DNA of 64,000 nt from Microbacterium sp. MYb66 (GCF_002979435.1 NZ_PCOV01000001.1:1-64000), one strand, 5' to 3'; shown: positions 46,933 through 55,486, numbered from the stretch's first letter. The notes: a model not told the origin generated them from the letters alone. Translations and numbers: made by a program.

Positions 46933-46944
46933 TAGCATTGCGGG
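46933..46944 (+). promoter_or_regulatory. -10 element of DUF6264 gene, leaderless
   Basis: TAGCAT at 46933-46938 lies six bases before ATG 46945. Confidence 0.6.
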
Positions 46945-47481
46945 ATGACCGATCAGCGGCCCCAGTACGGCGAACTCGCGACCCCCGAGGAGCAGCGACG
47001 AGCCGCCGGCCTGCCGCCGCTCGACGAAGTCGTCATCGCACCGCCCACGGCGCCCGCCCCGGCATCCGTCTCCGAACCGAAGCGGGCGAGTGAGCCGCGC
47101 ACCCGGTCGCACCAGGTCGACCGCCTCGTGACGATCGCGTTGCTCGCGTACGGCTTGGTGAACGTCGTGCTCACGGGCCTGTCGTATCTCGATTTCCCGA
47201 GCGTGATGAACCAGACCATGAAGATGGTCGGCATCGAGGGCGAGTTCACGAATTTCGCACAGGGGAGGACCTGGGGCACGGTCGCCGCGATCGTCCTCGT
47301 CGTCGGTTGGTCGCTCACCGCGGCGCTGTCGATCCGGCGTCTGCGCCGCGGTCGCATCACCTGGTGGCTGCCGATCGTCGGTGCGATCGCGACCATGTTC
47401 GTCGTGACGATCTGCGTCTCCGTGCCGATGATGAACGACCCGGCGTTCATCGCCTACCTCGAGCAGATGACCGCTCCCTGA
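46945..47481 (+). CDS. DUF6264 membrane protein
   Basis: The 178-residue protein resembles the DUF6264 family of Microbacteriaceae. A disordered N-terminus (RPQYGELATPEEQRRAAGLPP, then a Pro/Ala linker) leads to three membrane helices: about 62-84, 110-132 and 143-165. Function is unknown. It ends before a strong terminator shared with fbaA. Confidence 0.82.
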   Translation: MTDQRPQYGELATPEEQRRAAGLPPLDEVVIAPPTAPAPASVSEPKRASEPRTRSHQVDRLVTIALLAYGLVNVVLTGLSYLDFPSVMNQTMKMVGIEGEFTNFAQGRTWGTVAAIVLVVGWSLTAALSIRRLRRGRITWWLPIVGAIATMFVVTICVSVPMMNDPAFIAYLEQMTAP

Positions 47482-47524
47482 CCCCGATCGCCGATCACCG
47501 CGGAGCACGAGGCCTCGGGGATGC

Positions 47525-47558
47525 AGAAGGGGCCCGGCATGCAGCCGGGCCCCTTCTT
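47525..47558. terminator. Bidirectional terminator between DUF6264 gene and fbaA
   Basis: GAAGGGGCCCGGC pairs with GCCGGGCCCCTTC around a five-base loop and ends in TT, between convergent genes. Confidence 0.9.
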
Positions 47559-47574
47559 GCGTGCGAGGTGACGA

Positions 47575-48603
47575 TCAGCTCTTGGACTGGCCGTAGGAGC
47601 CGAGCTGACGGGTCGACTCGACGACGCGGGCGGCCATCGCCGACTCGGCGATCTTGCCCCAGGCGCGCGGGTCGTACTGCTTCTTGTTGCCGACCTCGCC
47701 GTCGACCTTCAGCACGCCGTCGTAGTTCTTGAACATGTAGTCGGCGATCGCACGCGTGTAGGCGTACTGCGTGTCGGTGTCGATATTCATCTTGATGACA
47801 CCGTTGGCGACCGCGAGGGCGATCTCCTCATCGGTGGACCCGGAACCGCCGTGGAAGACGAGGTCGAGCGGCTTCGGACCGGTGTTGTACTTCGCGGCGA
47901 CCTCGGCCTGGATCTCGCCGAGGAGTTCCGGGCGGAGCTTCACACCGCCGGGCTTGTACACGCCGTGCACGTTGCCGAAGGTGAGCGCCGCGATGTAACG
48001 GCCCTGCTCGCCGAGGCCGAGAGCCTGTACCGCCTGATCGACATCGGCGAACGTCGTGTAGAGGGCCTCGTTCGAACCTTCGTGCTGGACGCCGTCCTCT
48101 TCACCGCCGACGACGCCGATCTCGACCTCGAGGATGGCGTTGATGTTCTTCATGCGGGGGAGCAGGTCCTTCGCGATCTCGATGTTCTCCGCGAGCGGGA
48201 CAGCCGAGCCGTCCCACATGTGGGACTGGAAGATCGGGTTGCGACCGGCCTTGACCTCTTCCTCGGAAGCGGCGATCAGCGGCTCGACGAAGCCGGCGAG
48301 AGCGTCCTTCGGGCAGTGGTCGGTGTGCAGGGCGACCGTGATCGGGTAGTTCTTCGCGACCTCGGTGGCGAAGCGGGCGAAGGCGAGAGCGCCGGTCGCG
48401 CGGGCCTTCACGGTGTGGCCGGCGAAGTAGTCCGCGCCACCCGTGGTGACCTGGATGATGCCATCGGAGCCGGCCTCGGTCAGGCCCTGGAGGACGGAGT
48501 TGATCGTCTGCGAGCTCGAGACGTTGAATGCGGGGTACGCGAAGCCGCCGGCCTTCGCGCGGTCGAGCATTTCGGCGTACTGATCCGGGGTGGCGACGGG
48601 CAT
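47575..48603 (-). CDS. fbaA: Class II fructose-bisphosphate aldolase
   Basis: The enzyme splits and forms fructose 1,6-bisphosphate using a divalent metal. The 342-residue protein has the metal-site HTDHCPKDALAGFVEPLI near residue 105, EVEIGVVGGEEDGV near residue 170, FGNVHGVYKPGGVKLRPELL near residue 220, and the substrate loop VFHGGSGSTDEEI near residue 260. ATG 48603 has AGGAG upstream and excludes the longer frame. It is divergent from glpX with 185 bases between, placing both fructose-bisphosphate enzymes on one intergenic region. Confidence 0.96.
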   Translation of the reverse strand: MPVATPDQYAEMLDRAKAGGFAYPAFNVSSSQTINSVLQGLTEAGSDGIIQVTTGGADYFAGHTVKARATGALAFARFATEVAKNYPITVALHTDHCPKDALAGFVEPLIAASEEEVKAGRNPIFQSHMWDGSAVPLAENIEIAKDLLPRMKNINAILEVEIGVVGGEEDGVQHEGSNEALYTTFADVDQAVQALGLGEQGRYIAALTFGNVHGVYKPGGVKLRPELLGEIQAEVAAKYNTGPKPLDLVFHGGSGSTDEEIALAVANGVIKMNIDTDTQYAYTRAIADYMFKNYDGVLKVDGEVGNKKQYDPRAWGKIAESAMAARVVESTRQLGSYGQSKS

Positions 48604-48640
48604 GAGAACTCCTGCGATAGGGGAAGCCGGGACAGGTGCC

Positions 48641-48646
48641 ACTCTA
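48641..48646 (-). promoter_or_regulatory. fbaA -10 element
   Basis: TAGAGT on the minus strand predicts a start near 48634 and a leader of about 30 bases with AGGAG before ATG 48603. Confidence 0.55.
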
Positions 48647-48776
48647 TCGGGGCGCGCGTGCGCGTACCGCAGTCGGGGCCTCGGCTGCGGTACGTCGCTT
48701 CTGCTCAGTTGTTAAGAATCGCGTTTCCTTCTTCGGATCCGGGCCGAAAGGCGGGCTGTTCGGATGCCACGATGGC

Positions 48777-48788
48777 TAGGCTGACCGC
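48777..48788 (+). promoter_or_regulatory. glpX -10 element, leaderless
   Basis: TAGGCT at 48777-48782 lies six bases before ATG 48789. Confidence 0.6.
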
Positions 48789-49775
48789 ATGGTGAGTCTG
48801 ACAGCGGATCTGAGCCCTCTTCGTCCCGATCGCAACCTTGCAATGGAGTTGGTGCGAGCGACCGAGGCTGCGGCCATCCGCGCGGTGCCGTTCATCGGCC
48901 GCGGCGCGAAGGAGGCGGCGGACGGCGCCGCTGTCGATGCGATGCGCGCGTTCCTCGGGACGGTCGACTTCCAGGGCCGGGTCGTGATCGGCGAGGGCGA
49001 GAAGGACAACGCCCCGATGCTGTTCAACGGCGAGGTCGTCGGCACCGGTCGTGGCCCGCTCTGCGACATCGCGGTCGACCCCATCGACGGAACCTCCCTC
49101 ACCGCGGCCGGCCGCCAGAACGCCCTCTCGGTGATCGCCGTGTCCGATCGCGGCACCATGCTCGACGCATCCACCGTCTTCTACATGGACAAGCTCGTCA
49201 CCGGACCGGCGGGAGTCGGCGTCGTCGACATCCGCCTTCCCATCGGCGAGAACATCCGCAAACTCGCCGGCGCGCTCGACAAGCCCGTCGACGAGATCGT
49301 CGTCTCGGTCCTCAACCGGCCGCGCCACGAGCAGCTCATCCAGGAGATCCGCGACGCGGGGGCCGGCACGCGTCTCATGAGCGACGGTGACGTCGCCGGC
49401 GGCATCAACGCCGCGCGCCATGACGCCCGCACCGACATGTGCGTCGGCATCGGCGGGAGCCCGGAGGGCATCGTCACCGCGTGCGCGATCAAGTCGCTCG
49501 GCGGACACATCCAGGGGCGCCTGTGGCCGCGCGATGACGATGAGCGCCAGCGCGGAATCGACGCGGGGCTCGACATGGACAGGGTCTACGAGGCCGACGA
49601 TCTGGTGCAGGGGAACAACACGATCTTCGTCGCGACAGGTGTCACGGACGGTCAGCTGGTCGCGGGTGTGCGCCGCGAGCGGGGATACGTGTACACCGAG
49701 AGCGTGGTGCTCCGCGGGGCCTCCGGAACGCTCCGCCGCATCGCTTCGGAGCACCTCGTCTCGAAGTGGCTCTGA
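48789..49775 (+). CDS. glpX: Class II fructose-1,6-bisphosphatase
   Basis: GlpX removes the 1-phosphate of fructose 1,6-bisphosphate in gluconeogenesis. The 328-residue protein has GRGAKEAADGAAVDAMR near residue 37, VIGEGEKDNAPML near residue 66, the metal-binding VDPIDGTSLTAAGR near residue 97, and GGSPEGIVTACAIKSLGG near residue 220. This is the usual actinobacterial fructose bisphosphatase. Divergence from fbaA allows opposed control of glycolysis and gluconeogenesis. Confidence 0.96.
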   Translation: MVSLTADLSPLRPDRNLAMELVRATEAAAIRAVPFIGRGAKEAADGAAVDAMRAFLGTVDFQGRVVIGEGEKDNAPMLFNGEVVGTGRGPLCDIAVDPIDGTSLTAAGRQNALSVIAVSDRGTMLDASTVFYMDKLVTGPAGVGVVDIRLPIGENIRKLAGALDKPVDEIVVSVLNRPRHEQLIQEIRDAGAGTRLMSDGDVAGGINAARHDARTDMCVGIGGSPEGIVTACAIKSLGGHIQGRLWPRDDDERQRGIDAGLDMDRVYEADDLVQGNNTIFVATGVTDGQLVAGVRRERGYVYTESVVLRGASGTLRRIASEHLVSKWL

Positions 49776-49830
49776 CGCTTTCCCGAGGAGCCCGACGCTG
49801 ATTCGCGGCGGTGAGGCGCACCCATCGTTA

Positions 49831-49850
49831 TCGAGCCGGTACCGGCTCGA
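49831..49850. repeat. Perfect 20-base palindrome
   Basis: TCGAGCCGGTACCGGCTCGA lies 55 bases after the glpX stop. It can form a hairpin with a very small loop or be a dimer-binding site; no T-run follows. The remaining gap 49776-49954 holds no gene. Confidence 0.6.
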
Positions 49851-49954
49851 CAGGGCATGATCCACGCTTCTCCGGGGTGCCGTGTCACAATTGTCACTGG
49901 GTTTGTCGCCGTCGACGGAGCCGCCAGGCACCGCAGGCACAGGAGGGCGAACAG

Positions 49955-50242
49955 ATGACAACGCAGCACACGAGCGGTTCGAAGCCCGCGCCGACGAAGA
50001 TCATCACGACGAACACGGGGCGCATTCTCCGAGTGAGCGCCGACGCCGATTCCGCCGCGGCCGCGCCTCCGGTCACGAGTCCGCCCGCAACCGTCGTCGA
50101 CCCGGCGCGTCGCGCCGACGTGCTGTTCCGCGTCCGCCGTGACGAAGGCCATGAGATCAGCGCCTGGTGGATGATCGGAGCATTCCTCGCCACCAGCGGT
50201 CTCGTCATCTTGCTGCTCAGCGGCGTTCCCGGTATCGCCTGA
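49955..50242 (+). CDS. Small single-helix membrane protein of unknown function
   Basis: I recognise no family. The 95-residue protein has a polar Thr/Ala/Pro-rich first half, a basic RVRRDEGH and one C-terminal membrane helix (WWMIGAFLATSGLVILLLSGV, about residues 72-92), the tail-anchored layout. ATG 49955 follows AGGAGGGCG. Codon use matches the neighbours. It stands alone between glpX and rmuC. Confidence 0.7.
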   Translation: MTTQHTSGSKPAPTKIITTNTGRILRVSADADSAAAAPPVTSPPATVVDPARRADVLFRVRRDEGHEISAWWMIGAFLATSGLVILLLSGVPGIA

Positions 50243-50340
50243 CCGCTGTCGGCTCGTGCGTGCCGTCGGGCGCGCTTTCATTGGTCCGCCGACCGCCGAC
50301 CGTCGAACGCTGACCGCTGACCGCGCCGGCGGCTGGTTGA

Positions 50341-51606
50341 TCACTGCCCGTCGAGACGGAGCCGCACCTCTCCGACATCGGCGCGTACGGCCGGCTCTTC
50401 GCCCTGTGCGGCGGGACCGAGCGCGGTGTCATCGGCGCCGATCAGTTCGGGCGCGGTGAACCGTCTGCCCGTTCCTGCGGTCACCGGCGGGGCGGTCGAG
50501 AGAGCGGACGCGTCGACACCGGGGAACTGACGCGCCGTGACGAGCACGCGCGTCTCCAGAGAGCCAGCGAACCTGTTGTAGCTGTCGACGGTCCGCTCCA
50601 GAGCACGACGCAGATCGTCCGCGTGTCCGGCGAGCGTGCCCAGCCGGTCGTAGAGCTGCGTGCCGAGGGCGAGCAGTGTGCGTGCCTCGGACGAGACCTC
50701 CTGCTGCGTCCAGGTGAAGGCCACCGTCTTCAGGACGGCCCACAGGTTGACGGGGGATGCGAGCGCCACTCGTCGGCTGAATGCATAGTCGAGGAGAGTC
50801 GGGTCTTCGTCGATGGCCGCTGCCAGCAGCGACTCGCTCGGGAGGAAGCAGATCACGAACTCCGGGCTCGCATCGAGACCCGCCCAATAGGCCTTCTTGG
50901 CCAGAGCATCGATGTGCGCCCGAACCGCCTTGACGTGCTTCTGCATCAGTGCGCGACGCTGTGGCTCCTGTGCATCGCCGCCCGGAAGAGCGGACGCCTC
51001 GAGGTAGGCATCGAGCGGAACCTTGGCGTCGACGGCGATCGAGCTGCCACCGGCGAGGCGGATCACCATGTCCGGCCGTCCCTGGCCCCGGTCGGACGAG
51101 ATCGTGGCCTGCAGGTCGAAGTCGATGTGACGGGTGAGGCCCGCGGCCTCGACGACGCGACGCAGCTGCGTCTCACCCCAGACTCCGCGTGTGGCCGTCG
51201 AGCGCAGAGCACCGGCGAGGGACTCGGTCGTCGCCCGGAGCGCTTCATCGGATTCCTGGGCGCGGCGCAGCTGCTCCTCGAGCGTGCCGAACTGCGCGTG
51301 TCTCTCCCGTTCGATCGCGGTGACTTTCGTCTGCATCTGCTGCAGGCTCTCCCGCACCGGAGCGAGGGCGGTCAGCACGGCGTTCTGCTGCTGCACGCGC
51401 TGCGCCTCGGCCCGCTGCTCGTTCCTCGAGTGCTCGACGGCATCGCGATAGAGATCGTACTGGCGGTCGCGGTCGTCGCGGGCTGCGGACAACTCGGCCT
51501 GGGCGCGCGCGAGATCTGCGGCCCCGCGACCCGCCCGCAGGAACCAGCCCACGGCGACACCCGCCGCGAGGGCGAGGAGGACGAGAACGACTGCCAGAGC
51601 ATCCAT
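50341..51606 (-). CDS. rmuC: DNA recombination protein RmuC
   Basis: RmuC proteins limit inversions at short inverted repeats and carry a nuclease-like fold. The 421-residue protein has an N-terminal membrane helix (ALAVVLVLLALAAGVAVGWFL), a coiled coil through about residue 120, and the RmuC core with GVWGETQLRRVVEAAGL near residue 140, AVDAKVPLDAYLEAS near residue 192, and ASPVNLWAVLKTVAFTWTQQEV near residue 280. The preceding 98 bases (50243-50340) contain short GACCG-type repeats and no gene. Confidence 0.93.
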   Translation of the reverse strand: MDALAVVLVLLALAAGVAVGWFLRAGRGAADLARAQAELSAARDDRDRQYDLYRDAVEHSRNEQRAEAQRVQQQNAVLTALAPVRESLQQMQTKVTAIERERHAQFGTLEEQLRRAQESDEALRATTESLAGALRSTATRGVWGETQLRRVVEAAGLTRHIDFDLQATISSDRGQGRPDMVIRLAGGSSIAVDAKVPLDAYLEASALPGGDAQEPQRRALMQKHVKAVRAHIDALAKKAYWAGLDASPEFVICFLPSESLLAAAIDEDPTLLDYAFSRRVALASPVNLWAVLKTVAFTWTQQEVSSEARTLLALGTQLYDRLGTLAGHADDLRRALERTVDSYNRFAGSLETRVLVTARQFPGVDASALSTAPPVTAGTGRRFTAPELIGADDTALGPAAQGEEPAVRADVGEVRLRLDGQ

Positions 51607-51670
51607 GTGTTCATGATGCGGCCGGCATCCGACATTCCGAGGTCGCCGCGCACGGATGCGCCGCGGTGGA

Positions 51671-52264
51671 TCAGGCGACGGCGCGTTCCAGGGCCGGCGC
51701 GACGGGTGCGGTCACCCGCAGGCTCAAGGCGTCGGCGAGAGCGAAGACATCGGGCGCACCGGCTCGGAAGGCCGCGTCGATCACGATCTGCGCGCAGGCA
51801 CGGGCATCGGCGAGAGCGTCGTGGTGCGAGAACTCCGCGAACCCGGCGGCCGCTGCAGCGCTCGGCAGTCGGTACGAGTCGAGCTCATAGGTCTTGCGGG
51901 CGACCTGCAGGCTGCACAGCGAGCGGTAGGGCGGGCAGAGCAGCCCGGTGGCCTCCGAGGCACGGCGCAGGACGTTGAGGTCGAACCCGGCGTTGTGGGC
52001 GACGAGCACGTCGGCTCCGGCGAACGCGCACAGGCGGTCGAACTGGTCGACCCAGCTGGCGGCTGAGAGCACGTCCTCCGGCTGGATCCCGTGGATGCGC
52101 ACGTTCCACTCCTGGAAGTCGTCGTGCCCGGGCGGGGGCTGGATCAGCCAGCCGGTGGCGGCCACGACTTCCCCGTCGCGTACACGCACGAGTCCGACGG
52201 AACAGGCGGAGGCGGGGCTGGAGTTCGCGGTCTCGAAGTCGATCGCAGTGAAGTCCAGTGGCAC
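51671..52264 (-). CDS. DEDDh 3'-5' exonuclease (DnaQ-like)
   Basis: The 197-residue protein is an RNase T/DnaQ-type exonuclease. ExoI motif DFTAIDFETANSS lies at the N-terminus, LVAHNAGFDLNVLRRA near residue 85 is ExoII, and SHHDALADARACAQIV near residue 152 is ExoIII with the catalytic His. It is a stand-alone epsilon-like nuclease and lacks a polymerase partner. GTG 52264 gives the usual N-terminus (VPLDFTAIDFE); the longer frame would run into the divergent methyltransferase promoter. Confidence 0.88.
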   Translation of the reverse strand: MPLDFTAIDFETANSSPASACSVGLVRVRDGEVVAATGWLIQPPPGHDDFQEWNVRIHGIQPEDVLSAASWVDQFDRLCAFAGADVLVAHNAGFDLNVLRRASEATGLLCPPYRSLCSLQVARKTYELDSYRLPSAAAAAGFAEFSHHDALADARACAQIVIDAAFRAGAPDVFALADALSLRVTAPVAPALERAVA

Positions 52265-52311
52265 ATCCCCACTTTCCCTCGCGTGCCCGGAGACCCGTCG
52301 CAGACTCGCCG

Positions 52312-52323
52312 TATGCTGGCGAC
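52312..52323 (+). promoter_or_regulatory. -10 element of methyltransferase gene, leaderless
   Basis: TATGCT at 52312-52317 lies six bases before ATG 52324 and decides the start. Confidence 0.6.
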
Positions 52324-53064
52324 ATGGCTGAGGACATGGCGACGTCATTCGGAGCGCAGGCCGGGGACTACGAGGTCGGACGGCCCGAGTACCCCTTCGA
52401 GGCGGTGGCCTGGTTGCTCGAGCGGATGCCCGATGGTTCCCGTCGCATCGCCGATGTCGGAGCCGGAACGGGCAAGCTCACCAGGGTCCTCGCGCAGGCT
52501 CCGGATGCCGAGGTCGTCGCGATCGATCCCGACCCCGAGATGCTCGCGACGCTCCGTGCCGCGGTGCCGGGGGTGCCGACCTTCGTGGGGACGGCAGAGC
52601 GGCTGCCTGTCCCGGACGCGGGCCTCGACGCGGTCGTGCTGGGGCAGGCATGGCATTGGGTGGACCCGGTCGCCGGATCCGCCGAGGTCGGACGCGCGGT
52701 TCGCAGCGGGGGAGTGCTGGGACTGATCTGGAACATCCGCGACGATCGGGTCGAATGGGTGCGCCGCCTCACCGGGATCATGCACGGGAGCAACGCCGAG
52801 ATCATGCTCGCCGAGGGCGGGCCCGAGGTCGCCGCCCCGTTCGGCGCCCTCGAAGAGGAGGCGTGGGAGTGGGTGCGACCGATCACTCGCGATCACCTGC
52901 ACCGGATGGCGTCTTCGCGCAGCTACGTGATCACGGCATCCGATGAGGAGAAGGCGCGGATCCGCCGTGAGATGGACGAGCTCTTCGACGAACTCGGCCT
53001 CGACGACGGAGGTGTCATCGACCTTCCCTACGTGACCAGGGCCTTCCGCGCGGTTCGCGACTGA
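52324..53064 (+). CDS. Class I SAM-dependent methyltransferase
   Basis: The 246-residue protein has a type 11 methyltransferase core: FGAQAGDYEVGRPEYP at the N-terminus, SAM motif IADVGAGTGKLTRVLAQ near residue 41, VVAIDPDPEML near residue 63, and VVLGQAWHWVDP near residue 105. Similar proteins are annotated as trans-aconitate or generic methyltransferases; the acceptor is not known. ATG 52324 is preferred over an upstream start because of its -10 spacing. Confidence 0.9.
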   Translation: MAEDMATSFGAQAGDYEVGRPEYPFEAVAWLLERMPDGSRRIADVGAGTGKLTRVLAQAPDAEVVAIDPDPEMLATLRAAVPGVPTFVGTAERLPVPDAGLDAVVLGQAWHWVDPVAGSAEVGRAVRSGGVLGLIWNIRDDRVEWVRRLTGIMHGSNAEIMLAEGGPEVAAPFGALEEEAWEWVRPITRDHLHRMASSRSYVITASDEEKARIRREMDELFDELGLDDGGVIDLPYVTRAFRAVRD

Positions 53065-53118
53065 GGCGCCGCATCGGCTGCGGGTAGGCCCCCGCAGGAT
53101 CGCCGGGCATCGGCCAGG

Positions 53119-53124
53119 TAGACT
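53119..53124 (+). promoter_or_regulatory. ychF -10 element
   Basis: TAGACT lies eight bases before GTG 53133, slightly longer than the leaderless spacing seen elsewhere. Confidence 0.45.
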
Positions 53125-53132
53125 CGTGCCCC

Positions 53133-54206
53133 GTGGCTCTCACTATCGGCATCGTCGGCCTGCCCAACGTCGGCAAGTCCACCCTCTTCAACGCACTCAC
53201 CAAGAACGACGTGCTCGCGGCGAACTATCCGTTCGCGACGATCGAGCCGAACGTCGGCGTGGTGAACCTGCCGGATCCTCGTCTCGAAAAGCTCGCGGAG
53301 ATCTTCGGCAGCGAGCGGATCCTCCCGGCGGCGGTGTCCTTCGTCGACATCGCCGGCATCGTCCGCGGTGCGAGCGAGGGGGAGGGGCTGGGCAACAAGT
53401 TCCTCGCGAACATCCGCGAGGCCGACGCGATCGCCCAGGTCGTCCGCGGCTTCTCGGACGATGACGTCGTGCACGTCGACGGCGCCGTCAACCCGGCATC
53501 CGACATGGAGACCATCAACGCGGAGCTCATGCTCGCGGACCTCGAGACCGTCGACAAGGCGATCACCCGCTACGAGAAGGAAGTCCGCGGCAAGAAGATC
53601 GAGCCCCTCGTGCTCGAGACCGCGAACGCCGCGAAGGATGCTCTGGAGCGCGGCGTGCTGCTGTCGGTCGCAGGCATCGACCTGACACCGATCCGCGAAC
53701 TGGGTCTGCTCACCGCGAAGCCCGTCATCTTCGTCTTCAACGTCGACGAGGGCGTGCTGACGGATGCTGCGCGCAAGGCGGAGCTCGCCGCGCTCGTCGC
53801 CCCCGCGAAGGCCATCTTCCTCGATGCGAAGATCGAGTCCGAGCTCATCGATCTCGACCCTGAGGATGCCGCCGAGCTGCTGGCGTCGACCGGCCAGGAC
53901 GAGTCGGGGCTGGACCAGCTCGCCCGCATCGGCTTCGACACCCTCGGCCTGCAGACCTACCTCACGGCCGGCCCGAAGGAAGCGCGCGCCTGGACGATCC
54001 CCAAGGGCTCGAAGGCGCCTCAGGCGGCCGGTGTCATCCACACCGACTTCGAGAAGGGCTTCATCAAGGCCGAGATCGTCTCGTTCGACGATCTCGTCGA
54101 GACGGGCTCCGTCGTCGAGGCCCGGGCCAAGGGCAAGGCGCGCCTCGAGGGCAAGGACTACGTCATGCAGGACGGCGACGTCGTGGAGTTCCGCTTCAAC
54201 AACTAG
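53133..54206 (+). CDS. ychF: Redox-regulated ATPase YchF (Obg family)
   Basis: YchF is an Obg-like P-loop ATPase that binds ribosomes and responds to oxidative stress. The 357-residue protein has Walker A GLPNVGKSTLFNALT at residues 6-20, switch II FVDIAGIVRGASEGEGLGNKF near residue 70, a coiled-coil insertion, and a C-terminal TGS domain ending GDVVEFRFNN. The gene is intact. Its 3' end is repeated in pieces at 55452-55486 and 56056-56083. Confidence 0.96.
   Translation: MALTIGIVGLPNVGKSTLFNALTKNDVLAANYPFATIEPNVGVVNLPDPRLEKLAEIFGSERILPAAVSFVDIAGIVRGASEGEGLGNKFLANIREADAIAQVVRGFSDDDVVHVDGAVNPASDMETINAELMLADLETVDKAITRYEKEVRGKKIEPLVLETANAAKDALERGVLLSVAGIDLTPIRELGLLTAKPVIFVFNVDEGVLTDAARKAELAALVAPAKAIFLDAKIESELIDLDPEDAAELLASTGQDESGLDQLARIGFDTLGLQTYLTAGPKEARAWTIPKGSKAPQAAGVIHTDFEKGFIKAEIVSFDDLVETGSVVEARAKGKARLEGKDYVMQDGDVVEFRFNN
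54178..54200 (+). repeat. Original copy of duplicated ychF 3' end (23 bases)
   Basis: The bases coding for VVEFRFN at the end of ychF are identical over 23 positions to 56056-56078, 1878 bases downstream in the same orientation. Confidence 0.85.
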
Positions 54207-54248
54207 GTCCCGCTGCTCGGGCCGAGATGACCCGGCCGGGGTACGCCC

Positions 54249-55055
54249 TCAGAACAGCTCGGGAATCTGCTGGAGCAGCCAGGAGAAGCCGATCATGAAC
54301 GTGGTCGCGACGGGGAAGACGCATGCGGCGACCAGGCCCGACCGGGATCTGGCCGGCTGCTCGCCTGGACCGACGATCGGTTCCTCTTGCACCCGACCCG
54401 CGAGGTAGGCGCGCAGCTGCATGAGGAAGCCGACGGCGAGCAGGACGACGCCGATGGCCGTGGCGCCCCAGACGTCTATCCGGCCGATGGTGTGAGGCAG
54501 AAGGAGGAGTGCGCCGACCATCGCGACGAGCAGCAGGGTCCAGCCGATGCCGCTGCGGACCGGATGGCGGGCGATCATCCGCAGCGGCACATCCGCTGCG
54601 AAGAGGAGCACGGCGAGCGATGCCGCGATGATCGCGAGCATGACGACGTGTCCGACGGTCACCGAGAGGGTGGATTCACCGGAGAACGCGGCCTGCGCGC
54701 TGAAGGTGGTGAGCAGCATGCCGGCCAGGCCGAGGACGAGGGCGAAGCCCCATTCGCGGCTGATCCGATGAGGCGACCGCGCGGGCTGCTCCGGCGCATC
54801 CTCCGTGGCGTAGGCCCGGGGCTCGCCGAAAGCGGTCTGTGCGCTCTCTCCGGACTCGGACACGTGACTCTCCACGAGCACGAGGGAGTCGCCGATCCGC
54901 GTTCCTGGAACGCCGAGGAGGCGCTGCTCGAGGACGAACTGCTCGATCCAGTCCTTGTCGACGCTCGGCGCCAGTCGCGTGTACGTGTCGACGGAGCCGA
55001 AGCCCTTCATCCCGCCCTTGTTCATCGTGACTCCCTCTCGGTTGCTGGTGGTCAT
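54249..55055 (-). CDS. HAAS-type membrane protein coupled to PadR
   Basis: The 268-residue protein has an N-terminal helical segment (DKDWIEQFVLEQRLLGVPGT to AFGEPRAYA, about residues 33-85) that resembles the HAAS domain found next to PadR regulators, then six or so membrane helices from residue 100 on. Function is unknown; such proteins often sense or mediate membrane stress under PadR control. ATG 55055 overlaps the padR stop (TGATG). An internal ATG at about 55025 has a better ribosome binding site and may be the real start. Confidence 0.8.
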   Translation of the reverse strand: MTTSNREGVTMNKGGMKGFGSVDTYTRLAPSVDKDWIEQFVLEQRLLGVPGTRIGDSLVLVESHVSESGESAQTAFGEPRAYATEDAPEQPARSPHRISREWGFALVLGLAGMLLTTFSAQAAFSGESTLSVTVGHVVMLAIIAASLAVLLFAADVPLRMIARHPVRSGIGWTLLLVAMVGALLLLPHTIGRIDVWGATAIGVVLLAVGFLMQLRAYLAGRVQEEPIVGPGEQPARSRSGLVAACVFPVATTFMIGFSWLLQQIPELF

Positions 55056-55396
55056 CAGTTCTCGAGCGCCCCATCGGTGAGCTCTCGGGTGGTCTTCGTG
55101 AAGTCGGCCCAGAGTTCAGCCAGAGACCGGGCCTGTGCGCGTCCCTGATCCGTCAGGGAGAAGTACTTCCGGCCGGGTCCGCCTTCTCCCGGACGCCATT
55201 CGACTTCGACGAGTCCGGCCTCCTCGAGACGTCCGAGGAGGGGGTAGAGCGTGCCGCCCTTCACGTTTCCCAACCCGGCCGCGGCCAGGCTCTGGGTGAT
55301 CGCGTACCCGTAGTTCGGGCCGTCGAGGAGGGCTCGCAGCACGCACACGTTCAGCACGCTTCTCATCCACTCGCTCGGCCACTGATCCGGGTTCAT
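55055..55396 (-). CDS. PadR-family transcriptional regulator
   Basis: The 113-residue protein has the PadR winged helix: VLNVCVLRALLDGPNYGYAITQSL at residues 14-37 and the wing GTLYPLLGRLEEAGLVEVEWRPG. The C-terminal helix RSLAELWADFTKTTREL serves dimerisation. PadR proteins repress their own operons. ATG 55396 lies six bases after TATGGT on the minus strand, inside a cluster of ACTAGT repeats that probably form its operator. Confidence 0.92.
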   Translation of the reverse strand: MNPDQWPSEWMRSVLNVCVLRALLDGPNYGYAITQSLAAAGLGNVKGGTLYPLLGRLEEAGLVEVEWRPGEGGPGRKYFSLTDQGRAQARSLAELWADFTKTTRELTDGALEN

Positions 55397-55437
55397 GACT
55401 AGACCATATCTCGGACTAGTCGCTCACGCAACTAGTC
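55397..55437. promoter_or_regulatory. padR promoter and ACTAGT-repeat operator
   Basis: GACTAG (55397-55402) and GACTAGTC (55414-55421) form an inverted repeat around the -10 hexamer TATGGT (55408-55403, minus strand), with a third ACTAGTC at 55431-55437. The copies are 16-17 bases apart. Binding would block the leaderless padR promoter. Confidence 0.6.
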
Positions 55438-55451
55438 CGCTACGAGTTCCG

Positions 55452-55486
55452 GTCGAGACGGGCTCCATGATCGAGGCCCGCGCCGT
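55452..55486 (+). pseudogene. Remnant of ychF 3' region, fragment A
   Basis: The sequence translates as VETGSMIEARAVG and matches VETGSVVEARAKG of ychF (54096-54134). GTCGAGACGGGCTCC is identical over 15 bases and TCGAGGCCCG over ten. It has no start of its own and is not expressed as a gene. Confidence 0.75.

Noticed and set aside
50280-50330. Short GACCG-type tandem repeats after the small membrane protein gene
   Set aside because: Copies are short and irregular (GACCGCCGACCG, GACCGCTGACCG) and could arise from slippage in GC-rich sequence; no function can be argued.
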